Source: Chromera velia
Lineage: Eukaryota > Sar > Chromeraceae
Length of the DNA: 30,949 nucleotides
Assembly (NCBI GenBank): GCA_018398765.1
Contig: JAHBMJ010001311.1
Location: forward strand, 1,813-32,761
Direction: 5' to 3'
Positions 22,070 to 30,949 of the stretch are shown piece after piece (position 1 is the stretch's first letter; each line of letters begins with the position of its first letter). Made by a program: the position numbers and the translations under genes. A model generated the notes under the pieces. That model saw only the letters and a list, made by a program, of their open reading frames with translations. It did not search any database and had not been told where the DNA came from.

Positions 22070-22078
22070 GGTCTTATT

Positions 22079-22631
22079 GATCGATCCTCTAGTCAATCCT
22101 TGGTCTTTAAACAGTCTTTTCCGTCTTTATGTACACTTTCCCATACATTCAAAAAGGCTTCAAATTAAAATAGAAAGATTTTTAAATTAAAATTGAAATT
22201 AGAAAAATAACATGTATGCCTGTAGTTTTTCTATATGTTTCTTTTGAACAACGCTTAGTATTATTAGAAACTAGGCTAGGAACAACGGTTAGATAACTAT
22301 AAGACCTCTATAAGACAAAACGGCGACAGTGCTCTAGGGCACCACTAAATTACTTATCACCTAGCTTATCACTTATCACTAGAGCTATATAGCAGCTAGA
22401 TAAAATATGAATCATATATGATATGAAATTGAAACTTAAGAGGAACTATATCATTTTTTTAATTTTTAAAAATATTATAGAAAATGTTTAACATGAAAGA
22501 CTAATTCATCTAAAGCAAACCTTTTTTGTTTCTGACCTTATTCAGTTATTTTTTAGTTTAGTTCCATGCAATAACTTTTCCCGTGTTTTTCTTTCTCATG
22601 CACTCAACATTATTCAATACGTGTAATTCCC
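22079..22631. other. AT-rich intergenic spacer
   Basis: No coding signal. Poly-A/T runs and TATA-like words only. Confidence 0.6.
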
Positions 22632-23015
22632 ATGCGGCCCATGCATTGGCATGCAACTCGATCGAAAGTCTGGGAAAGTAGTATAAAGCTGCCCAGAAAG
22701 CTCCGACGCTGCTTTTCAGAAACAAGGCGGGTCACTCTCAACGCCGTGAAGGGTCGAAGAGGGCCCCTGGCGACAACTTTCCCTGAGTGCATGGTACTGT
22801 TTTCCTTGCTGCCATGCATCTATGATCTACGCTCTATCGATGAGACAGACACATTTCTGTCTCGTACCCTGCTCGCAGGCGGTGGACGACGGTACCCCAC
22901 ACGTCGAGCCGTCCAACGAGTAGTTTACGGCCCAATTAAAACTTCTGCACAGAAAAGCGAGGTCGCCGAATCTTGCAACCCCCCACTGGCAAGCACCAAA
23001 TCGATTTATCGATGA
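22632..23015 (+). CDS. Hypothetical small ORF, doubtful
   Basis: 127 codons from an ATG, in a stretch of balanced base composition between AT-rich spacer and satellites. The translation is basic, without a signal peptide, membrane segment or recognisable motif. No partner exons were found. It could be a genuine lineage-specific gene, part of an exon, or promoter sequence of a neighbouring gene that happens to stay open. I give it only because it is not explained by a repeat. Confidence 0.15.
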   Translation: MRPMHWHATRSKVWESSIKLPRKLRRCFSETRRVTLNAVKGRRGPLATTFPECMVLFSLLPCIYDLRSIDETDTFLSRTLLAGGGRRYPTRRAVQRVVYGPIKTSAQKSEVAESCNPPLASTKSIYR

Positions 23016-23520
23016 TGCGACAGAGAATTAAAAGCAGCGAATTGCCTGGCACGAACAACCGAAGTAAGTCCCCAAGCTGATCGGCCACATTGTGCGTTCT
23101 TTTTCTTTCCTCCTTAAATCTCTTCTTTGTTCGTCTATATTGTTCGGGTGCTCTCTCTCAAGATTCTTTTTTTCTTTCCTGCTTCTGTCCGTTTTCTTCC
23201 TTCTTTCCTCCCTCATTTCTTTCCTACGGTGACTTGTTCATTCATTCATTCATTCATTCACTCATTCATTGAAACACAGAAAGAAGGAGTGGCCGAAGGA
23301 GCTGCTCCGAGGGAGGTGCTCTCTACCCCTGTCCCTTTTGCTCTTTGAAAGTTTGAAGGAAAGAAGGGAGAGAAGAAAGTGAGAAAATGAGGGGGAAAGG
23401 AAGGAAGAAAGGAGTCCTGATTCAGAACTCACTCACATGTACGCGCAGTCACATTCAGAACATGAAAACGGAGAAGAAACGAGTCCACAAGAGGAACTCA
23501 CAGTCACACATGCGCATACA
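23016..23520. other. Spacer between ORF and CA repeat
   Basis: Pyrimidine-rich (TTTCCT) sequence, a (TTCA)n run at 23237-23271 and otherwise unstructured sequence. No supported gene. Confidence 0.5.
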
Positions 23521-23530
23521 TATGCATACG

Positions 23531-23538
23531 CACGCACG

Positions 23539-23580
<42 letters not shown>

Positions 23581-23678
23581 TAGAGAGAGGCGGAAGGGGG
23601 GGTGCAGGCGAGAGAGAGAGGGAGAGGAAGAGAGAGAGAGAGAGGGAGAGGAAGAGAGAGAGAGAGAACGGGGGGCAG
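23531..23678. repeat. (CA)n and (GA)n microsatellites
   Basis: (CGCA)n grading to (CA)n up to about 23579, then a G/A-rich stretch with a doubled GAGAGGGAGAGGAAGAGAGA unit. Confidence 0.95.
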
Positions 23679-23877
23679 AAATGAAAAGGCAAAAAACCGG
23701 GTCAAGACATTCTTTGTGCTATTTTCTTTCTCCTTCCACTTCCTTCATCCAAAAGTGACCAAGTCGCCCTTGTGTGCTTTTTGCCTTTCTTTCTTCCCCT
23801 GTCATCAAAACGGACGCACGAGGAAGAAACAAGAATGAGGTGCCAGCGAAGGTTCTCTGATGTACAGACAGACGAAA

Positions 23878-24262
23878 ATAAAGAAAGAGAGAGAGAGAGA
23901 GAGAAAGAAAGAAAGAGAAAGAAAGAATGAAAGAAGGAAGGAAGGAAGGAAGGAAAGAAGGAAGCAAAGAAGGAAACAAAGGAAGAACGAAGAAAAGAGA
24001 GCACCAGCATCGAGGAAGGCACAGGCATCGCCGCACAAAAGCACCCAACCACCCGTCACCTGCCGCCTCCCTCCTGCTGCATGCTTCTTGAGGGAACCCG
24101 TCAAGTAAGCAGGAAGGAAGAATGAAACGATTGAACCATGCAAGGGTGGAAGGAAGAATGAAACGATTGAACCATGCAAGGGTGGAAGCAAGGAAGGAAG
24201 GAAGGAAGGAAGGAACGACGGAAGGAACGAAGGAAGGAAGGAACGAAGGAAGGAAGGAGGAA
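23878..24262. repeat. GA-rich satellite and (GGAA)n block
   Basis: (GA)n, (GAAA)n and (GGAA)n runs with interspersed unique stretches at about 24000-24110. It includes the 36-bp tandem duplication listed separately. Long minus-strand Phe/Leu/Pro/Ser-rich frames here are repeat translations. Confidence 0.9.
24112..24183. repeat. 36-bp perfect tandem duplication
   Basis: Two identical 36-base units, 24112-24147 and 24148-24183, each starting GGAAGGAAGAATGAAACGAT and ending CCATGCAAGGGT. The start of a third unit follows. The unit mixes the local GGAA repeat with unique sequence, so the duplication is recent. Confidence 0.9.
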
Positions 24263-24263
24263 G

Positions 24264-25046
24264 CCTGCCGGCCATAAAACAACAGGTGAGGAAAGACGAA
24301 GGGACAACCAACCCTTCTCTCATGCACCAAGAATTAGAAAGAAGCTTTGAATCGATCGCGATGAAATCATGACATCCAAGGAATGGTAGGCGGGCATGCA
24401 GACAGATAGAAAGGGAGAATAAAGACGAACGGGGTGTGTTTTGGATAAACGTACAGCAATCACCTACACAAACAGACCCCTCTACCAACCAATCAATTTT
24501 CCCCCCTCCCCCACCCATCTAGAATCAGTACGAGCGTCCTGCGACTCACTGCATAGGTGCACGGATGTCTTCACTGATGGATTTACCCTCCCTCCCTCCC
24601 TCCCTCGTGTGTTGCATTCATTCATTCGCAAGCAAGAATCAATCCATTTCAAGCCAAGCCCCTCCGACCGACCATGTCGATGATCGACACGTACTTGATG
24701 TCCGTCATTCCTTTCATTAATTTCAGCAGGTGAGGGAGGAGACAAGAAAGGGTCTTCCTTTCCTGACTGAAAAGAAAGGATCGACGGATGGACGGACGGA
24801 CAGACGGACATGTCGTGTCAGGCTTCATGGACGGCCGGGGGGAGGGGACCGTTCGGATCGGATCGAGGAAACGCGACGTGACGCCCAGCAGACAGACTAT
24901 ATGGTTCTTCTTCTCCCTTCTCTTCATGTTACAGACAGATACGCAGACAGACAGACCGGAACAGTCAAAGGTCAACTTGGGGGGCGGACAAGAGGGCTCC
25001 CCAGACCGACCGACCGAGAGAAGAGAAGAGAGGGTTGAGACACCGT

Positions 25047-25077
<31 letters not shown>

Positions 25078-25322
25078 CTCTGGTCTTCTCTCTTTTCCCC
25101 TCAGAGATTCAGCGCAGGCAGACAAGGAGACAAAACACAGATGAAAGGCGAGATTCACTTCACGTCTTCTTTTTTCCTTGCGTTGTGCATAATCACTCTG
25201 AACTCTCCGCGCCAGTGACTGCCGACTGGTTCAAGAATAGAAAGCTGGCTGATGGGTTTTCACTGTTTTCTACATCAGTCTTCTCTTTTGAAACCGAGAC
25301 AGGGACACAGAGAGAAGAAGGC
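24264..25322. other. 3' flank of the CCCH gene with satellites
   Basis: Besides the possible exon at 24673-24708, this holds (TCCC)n at 24588-24604, (GGAC)n at 24784-24812, another copy of the composite CTGT/GAAGAAGAACCATATAGT unit at 24896-24932 (minus-sense) and a (GA)n run at 25050-25076. No other gene is supported. Confidence 0.5.
24673..24708 (-). CDS. Possible first exon of an unresolved minus-strand gene
   Basis: ATG followed by 11 codons (MTDIKYVSIIDM) and a GTCGGT donor, the donor style used by the confirmed genes here. A second coding-like island about 23.85-23.77 kb on the same strand (NLRWHLILVSSSCVRFDD after a CATCAG acceptor) could belong to it; satellites separate the two. I could not chain exons in phase. 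The pair loosely recalls a small longin or TRAPP-type trafficking subunit (short N-terminal strand, then an L-x-W/F-H-x3 strand), but this is a guess only. Confidence 0.2.
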
Positions 25323-28300
25323 TTATTTCGTTCGAAGAGACTTTCCATTAGTTCTCGTCCTTTCCGGCTGCTCCTCTTCCCTCCCACCCGCACCAAACCC
25401 ATTCGCCCCCTCCTCACCCCTCCCAGACCCAGAGGGCGTAGAGGCAGAGGCAGCTGAATCTCCGCAGGAGACGGCAAAGTTGCTGTCCTGGGGACTCCCA
25501 CTTCCTCCCGATCCCTTAGAGCTCCTTTCTCCCTCTCCAGCGGGATCAGAAGAAGAAGAAGAAGTGCCGTTGCCCGAAGTACCGAACCGATCGGTCACGG
25601 AACTTCCACCCGTCCAGCCCTTTACCCCTTCTTGTCCCTCCCGTACGATGCGGGCCGTCTCCGATTCAGAGACAGACACCGACACACTCTGACCACCCGA
25701 CCCTTCTGAAGGTGTCGGTGTCCGTCTCAAATTGAGCAACATCGGCACCTCACCCTCACCCTCCACTCCCCCTGACCGAGACCGCGATTCTTCATCCGCC
25801 CCCGCCTCTCCTCTGTACTTGCCCCCCGTCTCTACGTGGAGCCTTCCACCCCTCAAGTAGTTCATCTCCACAACCACAGGCTGCTCAGCAGGGGGGAGAA
25901 GAAGAGGCAGCTGCTGGGAGCCTACAGCAGCACAGACTTCCACACTCGCACGCTGCTCCCCTGGTTCGTTTTGCCACTGCCGATCGGACCGCAGCTGAAT
26001 CTCTAATTCCAACGGCACAGCTGGGCGCGTCGGGGCTGGGCTGAATGCAGGAGGCAGAAAACTACCGTCAACCTTTTCCTGATCGTTCCCCGTCCCCCTT
26101 CCCCCCTTCTCCTGCTGCGGCGGTTCTTCGGTGATGCGTCGCAGGGGTACCACAGGAGGCGGCGGTGGGGGAACCCTCTGGCCCTCCCCCTGCGCATGAT
26201 GATGCTCGGTACTTCCCCCCGTAACATTGAAGACGACAGGGGGGGATGAAACAGGGGTGTACTGCACGGAGGACACAGGTGCCTGATCGTGGGGGAAGTG
26301 CGAGGTGGGTGCATGAGCTGCTGCTGCTGCTGCTGAGTGTCTCTTCTGTCCCTCCAACCGATCTTGAGGGGCCGTGTGTGGATGAGATGCAAAGGAGGCC
26401 AAAGGGGCTGATGGGGGGTGAGAGGGAACACGTAGAGCTGCAGCTCTAGGGGGGGCGTGGCGATGCTGATGATGTTGGGGGATGGCGGTATGGAATCTTG
26501 GAGGGGCGAAGCTGGGGCTCGGATTTGAGAGAGGTGGAGGGGGGTGTTGAAATCTGCCCTTCGCGTGAGCGGGAGGTATCGATCGGTTGTCGATTGTGGG
26601 GTAGTGAGAGTAGATGAATCCGTCGTTCTGGTGGTGGGCTGCCGTGAGAGAATGACGGGGGGGGGAAGAGGGATGAGAAGGATGAAGGGGGGCTCTATCT
26701 TCGTAGTGTATCCCGGCGGCAGGAGGAGGGATCGGGTAATCGAAGAAGTGGGTCTCCTGCGGATTTTGGACGGCTACTCTGTCTGTGGGGGTCGGTGTGG
26801 GCGTGGGTGTGGTCTTTGATTTCGTCCCCCCGCCATGGCTGCTGCTGCTGCTGGTGCTGTGGTTTTGGGTCTCCCCTCCTCCTGCTGTGAGCTTCGAATC
26901 AGAAGGGGCTGTTTGCTCTTCTGCTGTGGGTTGTTGAGATGGAAAGGGATGGGTTTGTTGAAGGGCTTGCTGTTGATTCAATGCGAATTGGACCTTCTTC
27001 TCCTTCTCCAACATTGACCTTTCGGCGGCCTGAAAGTCTCCTTGCACGAGGAGAAGAATCTCCATGTTGAGAGAAGAGACGTAGGACACAACCGACTCGT
27101 GGTGGACGAGCCAGACCTGCATGCGTGCAGGCATTCATTCATTCATTCGGACATTTTTCCATTCATTCAATCAATCATTCATTCATTCATTCATTCATTC
27201 AGTCAGTCAGTCAGTCAGTCAGTCAGTCAGTCAGTCAGTCAATGACTGATCCAAGAAAGCAGTCGAGGCGAACCCATCTGACCCCATGCCATCGATCGAT
27301 CCCCATGCATACTGTTTCTTCACACACAAAAAAAAAGGTCTCATCAAGGGACAATCGCTTCATCCACTCTCTTCAAAAAATACCCAAGGCTGAACCTCAT
27401 TCAAGCAGATATGTCTCGCTGTCTGTATCGCCCCTCCGCTCCCCCCCTCACAGTCACTCATACACACACTCTCTCTCTCTCTCTCACACACACACTCACA
27501 AACTTACTCACAGACAGACAGACTGACCGGAAAAGAGTTCTGGCCGTCTTGTTCCGTTTCTCCAGCTCCTTCTCCTCCCTCCTGCGTGCCCCGCCCTGTT
27601 CCTGTTCCTGATGGAACTCCCAGGGCCTCCTCTGCCATGCAGGCTGCCCTTGCTGCAGTGTCTGGAGGGGCCCTGTGCCCAGGCAAATCTTTTCCTTTTC
27701 CTGGCGCCACCCCGCTCTCTTGCTCTTTCTCCCCGCCCGCCGCTCTCACTGAGGGTGCATGAGCGGAAGAGGAAGGAGGGGAGGCCTGAGTAGGCAGAAG
27801 TCCGCTGCCTGCGGACCGAGCTGCGGTCGCGGTGCCTCCTGCTGCTGCTGTGGCGGTGACGCCCTCTGCCGCCGGCGCTGCCTTCAGGTTCTGCGCCAAA
27901 GCGGCAAAGGTCAGGGGGCGAGGCGGATCTTCTCTGGAGATTCGCCTGCCTCCAGCCGAGCCAGACACTCTGCAGGCACGAATCCAGACAGAGAGACAGA
28001 GAGACAGGGAGCGAGGGATAAGACATGATCGATCGTGCAGCCACGCCAAGAAAATCGAAAATGAAAAGTGGGGGGCGGCGGCTGCAGACGCAGACAGAGA
28101 GTTGAAACGAAAGGAGAGGAGACCAGTCATTACTCGAGGGCAAAAGTAAATCCGTTTCGACAGATACTGGGTTGAAAGCTTTGACGATACACACAGACAG
28201 CAGAAGGGGGGACTGGCTGTCCTCTTCCGGGCCAACCCCTCTTCCTTCCTTCCTTCCTTCATGTCAACCCGACCAACTGGCAGGCAAAAGTTCAGTCTCT

Positions 28301-29850
28301 TCTTTCAGACGCAGCAGAGGCAGAAAAGAAGAAAAAAGAAGGAAAGAAAGAAAGAAACCGACTGCACGACTCACGTACACACCATGCATGGATCAAGGGT
28401 CCCAGCTCCACCGCCTCTTTCTTTGCCCTTTTGTCGAGATCCTTCCACCGGTACCTGCACGGGTGTGTGTTGAGATAGAAAGTTGAGGAGGAGGGAAATG
28501 CAGCAAGCATGCATGAATGAATGGATGAATGAGGGGATAGACGGTTCTGTAGTGCCATCTGGCGTCTTTACGGTTCTTGCAATTTGTTACTTCCTTGCAA
28601 CCTTCCCGTAAAGGACCCCGTGGGTTGGTTGCATGGTTGCAGGGTCGGTCAGGATAATTTCCTCTTCTTTCCTGCATGATCGCGTGACTCGACACGACTC
28701 TGCATAGACTTTTTTTGCTGTTGCCTTTCTGGTTTGTGTGTGCAGAACTCGATGTCTTGCTGAGTCATTACCTTCCTCCTCTTTGCCCCTCAGTAGTAGA
28801 CAAGACAAAAGGGAGGGCCCTGGACGCTGATGGGAAGGAAACGCGTGCCAAGAAGGAAGCTAGGAGGAAGCAGAAAGGAAAGAAAAAGCTGCGGACGGAC
28901 GGACGGACGGACAGACGGACTTGCGGGGCCGAAGCTTTTCGCTTCCGTGTGCATCCCGACATTTCGGACCCAAAGCACAGGCGCCTGTGGTCATCCAAGG
29001 GCGACAGAGGGCAACGCGTTGGTCTCTTTGGCTCTCACGGAGGTCCCACGTTCCGTGAGCAAAGGTACACAACTCTGCTGGGTGAGGGCAGGTGCCCTCT
29101 TTGAACTCCAGACACAGGCGGGTCTTGAACAGGGAGGGCGGAGCTTGCAGATCCTGCGGACAGGCGGGCAGGCAGGTAGGTGGGTAGAGGGTCACTCGGA
29201 CAAAAACAAAAAAAACATCAATAGAGGGAGAGAGGAATCAAGGAAAAAAGACGAAGAAAAGAGAAGAGAAGAAACACTCAAGAACGAACAGAGAATGGAG
29301 TTACCCACCGAAAAAATGATACCCTAAATGTCATTCCCTGACAAGGAATTCACTTCGCTTACTGAGGTCAAAACCCTAATCTTGACAGACAGTGTTCGAG
29401 AGCTCTCGAGAGGCTCCGCGAGACTCGGAGGCCATGGAAGAGAACAAGGGAGAGACAGCTAGCCCGAGAAAGTCAAGCAAAGATCGTCGATCAGGTTGTC
29501 TTCTTGAGATGATTTGATCGGCATTGTGGCGAAAGTCCTTCTCTGTGCACCTTCTGGGGAGAGGAAACAACAAAAAAGAGAGAGATGAAAGAGATTGCTG
29601 GGGGGGGGAGACAAAAGAAACAAAGGAAGGTTGACCTTGACGTCATGGGCGAAATTACAATCATCCCCCCTTGGACAGAGCCCTCGTTCAAAATATCTGC
29701 ACATCTTCACCCTGCAAAGAGACATACAAAACAAAGGAAGGGCTTTGCCACGTGAAGGACCTCGATCGGAGCAACGATAAATCAAACCAAGGAAGGAATG
29801 TACCTGTAGCGTCTTGGAGGACTCCTGTTAGGCTCCGGATCGTTCTCCAT
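25323..29850 (-). CDS. Large protein with three N-terminal CCCH zinc fingers
   Basis: Probably an RNA-binding regulator. Exons on the minus strand: 29850-29804 (MENDPEPNRSPPRRY), 29711-29636, 29540-29457, 29153-28921, 28454-28383, about 27945-27528 and 27116-25323; roughly 900 residues. CCCH fingers: C20-x7-C28-x5-C34-x3-H38 (CRYFERGLCPRGDDCNFAH); C83-x7-C91-x6-C98-x3-H102 (CLEFKEGTCPHPAELCTFAH); C119-x8-C128-x5-C134-x3-H138. The first is apart, the last two are close. Next is a basic helix (YRWKDLDKRAKKEAVELG), an Ala/Gly-rich segment, then a helix near VWLVHHESVVSYVSSLNMEI. The last exon (597 codons) is Pro/Ser/His/Gln-rich and likely disordered. Phases agree at every junction except that exons 3 and 6 have two possible acceptors (exon 6: 27945 or 27967). 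CCCH pairs of this kind are known from mRNA-decay and stress regulators, but no specific ortholog is claimed. Confidence 0.8.
27130..27241. repeat. (CATT)n and (CAGT)n repeats in CCCH intron 6
   Basis: (ATTC)n then ten CAGT units ending at 27241, inside the intron between 27528 and 27116. On the transcribed strand this reads (ACTG)n followed by (GAAT)n close to the acceptor. Confidence 0.9.
28893..28920 (-). repeat. (GTCC)n expanding from the exon 4 donor of the CCCH gene
   Basis: In the transcribed sense the intron begins GTCCGTCTGTCCGTCCGTCC, so the splice donor is itself the first unit of a GTCC tetranucleotide repeat. Confidence 0.85.
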
Positions 29851-30210
29851 TTCACTTCAGAGTAGAGTTAAATACACTTACCACTCCACAAGACTGTAGA
29901 GGCACTATCTTGCAGGACATTAGGGAACCACAAGGTGCGTCGTCTCTTGGCTCTTGTCAGCAAGGTGATCGATCAGTCGACACTGAAGCAAAATTCAGCT
30001 AAACCTACGGAATGAAATCAGATGAGCTAGCAGTCCTTTAGGCTGGATCCACTTTGCTGCATCTCATCTCGATAAACGTATAATAATACAACAATATATA
30101 CTGGCAGGGAAGTTCTCCAATGATTTGAGAAGGTATTAATTTTTCGAAAGAAAGAGAATGAAAGAGACGCGCGTATATGCGCGTATTGTATTGTCTGCTC
30201 GGTACGTGAG
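29851..30210. promoter_or_regulatory. Upstream region of the CCCH gene
   Basis: 360 bp between the ATG of the CCCH gene and the GC-rich array, presumably its 5' UTR and promoter. AT-rich words (ATAATAATACAACAATATATA) lie about 230 bp upstream. No gene seen. Confidence 0.3.
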
Positions 30211-30949
30211 GTGGCCCCGGAAAGCGAAGCGGGGGGCACTTAGAAAACAGAAATACCCCAGCCCACGTGCATGGCCCCGGAAAGCGAAGCGGGGGGCACT
30301 TAGAAAACAGAAATGGCCCCGGAAAGCGAAGCGGGGGGCACTTAGAAAACAGAAATACCCCAGCCCACGTGCATGCACGCTGTCTTTCGGCAAAAACCCG
30401 GCCCCGAAAGGCTGAATATGCGCTAAATGTGCGTGCGTCAGGTGGCCCCGGAAAGTGAAGTGGGGGGCACTTAGAAAACAGAAATTCCCCAGCCCACGTG
30501 GCCCCGGAAAGCGAAGCGGAGGACACTTAGAAAACAGAAATACCCCAGCCCACGTGCATACACGCTGTCTTTCGGTAAAAACCTAGCCCCGAAAGGCTGA
30601 ATATACGCTATGCGTGCGTTAGATGGGGCGCTTACCCCCGGGCTTTTTTTCCGGGCGGGGGGAGAGTTCCGCGGCTTTTCCCGTGAGGGGGGGAGGGGAG
30701 GGGAGTGGTCGACTGGCCGGTATACATCAATCGTGCAGTTATCATTTTTCTTGCTTTCCAGGGCCGTTCGCAAGCTTGCTTATGTCAGATACCCCAGTCC
30801 ACGTGCATGCATGCATGCACGCTGTCTTTCGGTAAAAACCCGGCCCCGAAAGGCTGAATATACGCCATGCGTGCGTCAGATGGGGCGCTTACTCCCGGGC
30901 TTTTTCCCCAGAGGGGGAGAGAGTTCCGCGGTTTTTTCCGTGAGGGGGG
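30211..30949. repeat. Modular GC-rich tandem repeat array
   Basis: Four modules recur in combination. A, starting GGCCCCGGAAAGCGAAGCGG and ending CACTTAGAAAACAGAAAT, is at 30213, 30273, 30315, 30443 and 30500. B is ACCCCAGCCCACGTGCAT, with a CACGTG palindrome. C (CACGCTGTCTTTCGG ... CCCCGAAAGGCTGAATAT) starts at about 30375, 30550 and 30815. D (ATGGGGCGCTTAC ... CCGTGAGGGGGG) covers 30622-30692 and 30879-30949, the latter running off the window. C plus D repeat at a spacing of about 265 bp. Open frames through it translate the repeat and are not genes. Confidence 0.9.

Noticed and set aside
23719-24518. Long minus-strand frames rich in Phe/Leu/Pro/Ser
   Set aside because: Translations of (GGAA)n/(GA)n satellite; only the short island near 23.83 kb is coding-like.
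30136-30526. Repeat-peptide open frames, and a possible CRISPR-like array
   Set aside because: Unit spacing is irregular, the 'spacers' are themselves repeated modules, and the window is eukaryotic. It is a tandem repeat.

Overview
This is a eukaryotic nuclear window, probably from a protist alga. Five multi-exon gene models can be placed or partly placed on it, with GT-AG introns whose phases can be chained exon to exon. The genes are separated by AT-rich spacers, long microsatellites and decayed transposons. I lean towards a chromerid-like or other secondary-plastid protist because of the siroheme synthase, the repeat-rich introns and the apicomplexan-like low-complexity protein tails, but the window alone cannot prove the taxon. 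Two single-base N positions (3637 and 20236) sit inside simple repeats and look like assembly ambiguities.

Layout. 1-470 is GAAA/GA satellite. 471-7380 is a transposon graveyard: a minus-strand LINE fragment inside a 40-bp target-site duplication, itself lying between a pair of inverted repeats (886-2530); a hAT-like non-autonomous element with 12-bp terminal repeats and 8-bp target duplication (2607-3669); and a plus-strand LINE reverse-transcriptase pseudogene with a degenerate active site and an AAGT tail (4381-6240). 7400-8046 is a frameshifted remnant of a Sen1/senataxin-like SF1 helicase. 8276-11350 (minus) is a seven-exon gene for a protein of about 295 residues that I do not recognise.

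12647-17626 (minus) encodes a full bacterial-type CysG siroheme synthase (precorrin-2 dehydrogenase/ferrochelatase plus uroporphyrinogen-III methyltransferase) cut by six introns. It is divergent from a plus-strand gene (18507-21062) whose product resembles TFIID subunit TAF13. 21063-25322 is mostly spacer and satellite, with one 250-bp MITE with 9-bp target duplication and a few coding-like islands. 25323-29850 (minus) encodes a large protein with three CCCH zinc fingers at its N-terminus and a long proline/serine-rich tail. The last 740 bases are a GC-rich modular tandem repeat whose core motif also appears upstream of the CysG gene and at 11.57 kb.

No operon-like coupling is seen; the genes have unrelated roles (siroheme for sulfite/nitrite reductases, basal transcription, RNA binding). 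The most unusual shared property is in the introns: the 5' splice sites prefer GTC(A/C/G)GT over GTAAGT/GTGAGT, and microsatellites such as (GTCA)n, (CTGT)n and (GTCC)n start exactly at the donor. A composite CTGT plus GAAGAAGAAACATATAGT repeat recurs in introns, in the transcribed orientation wherever the gene strand is known.
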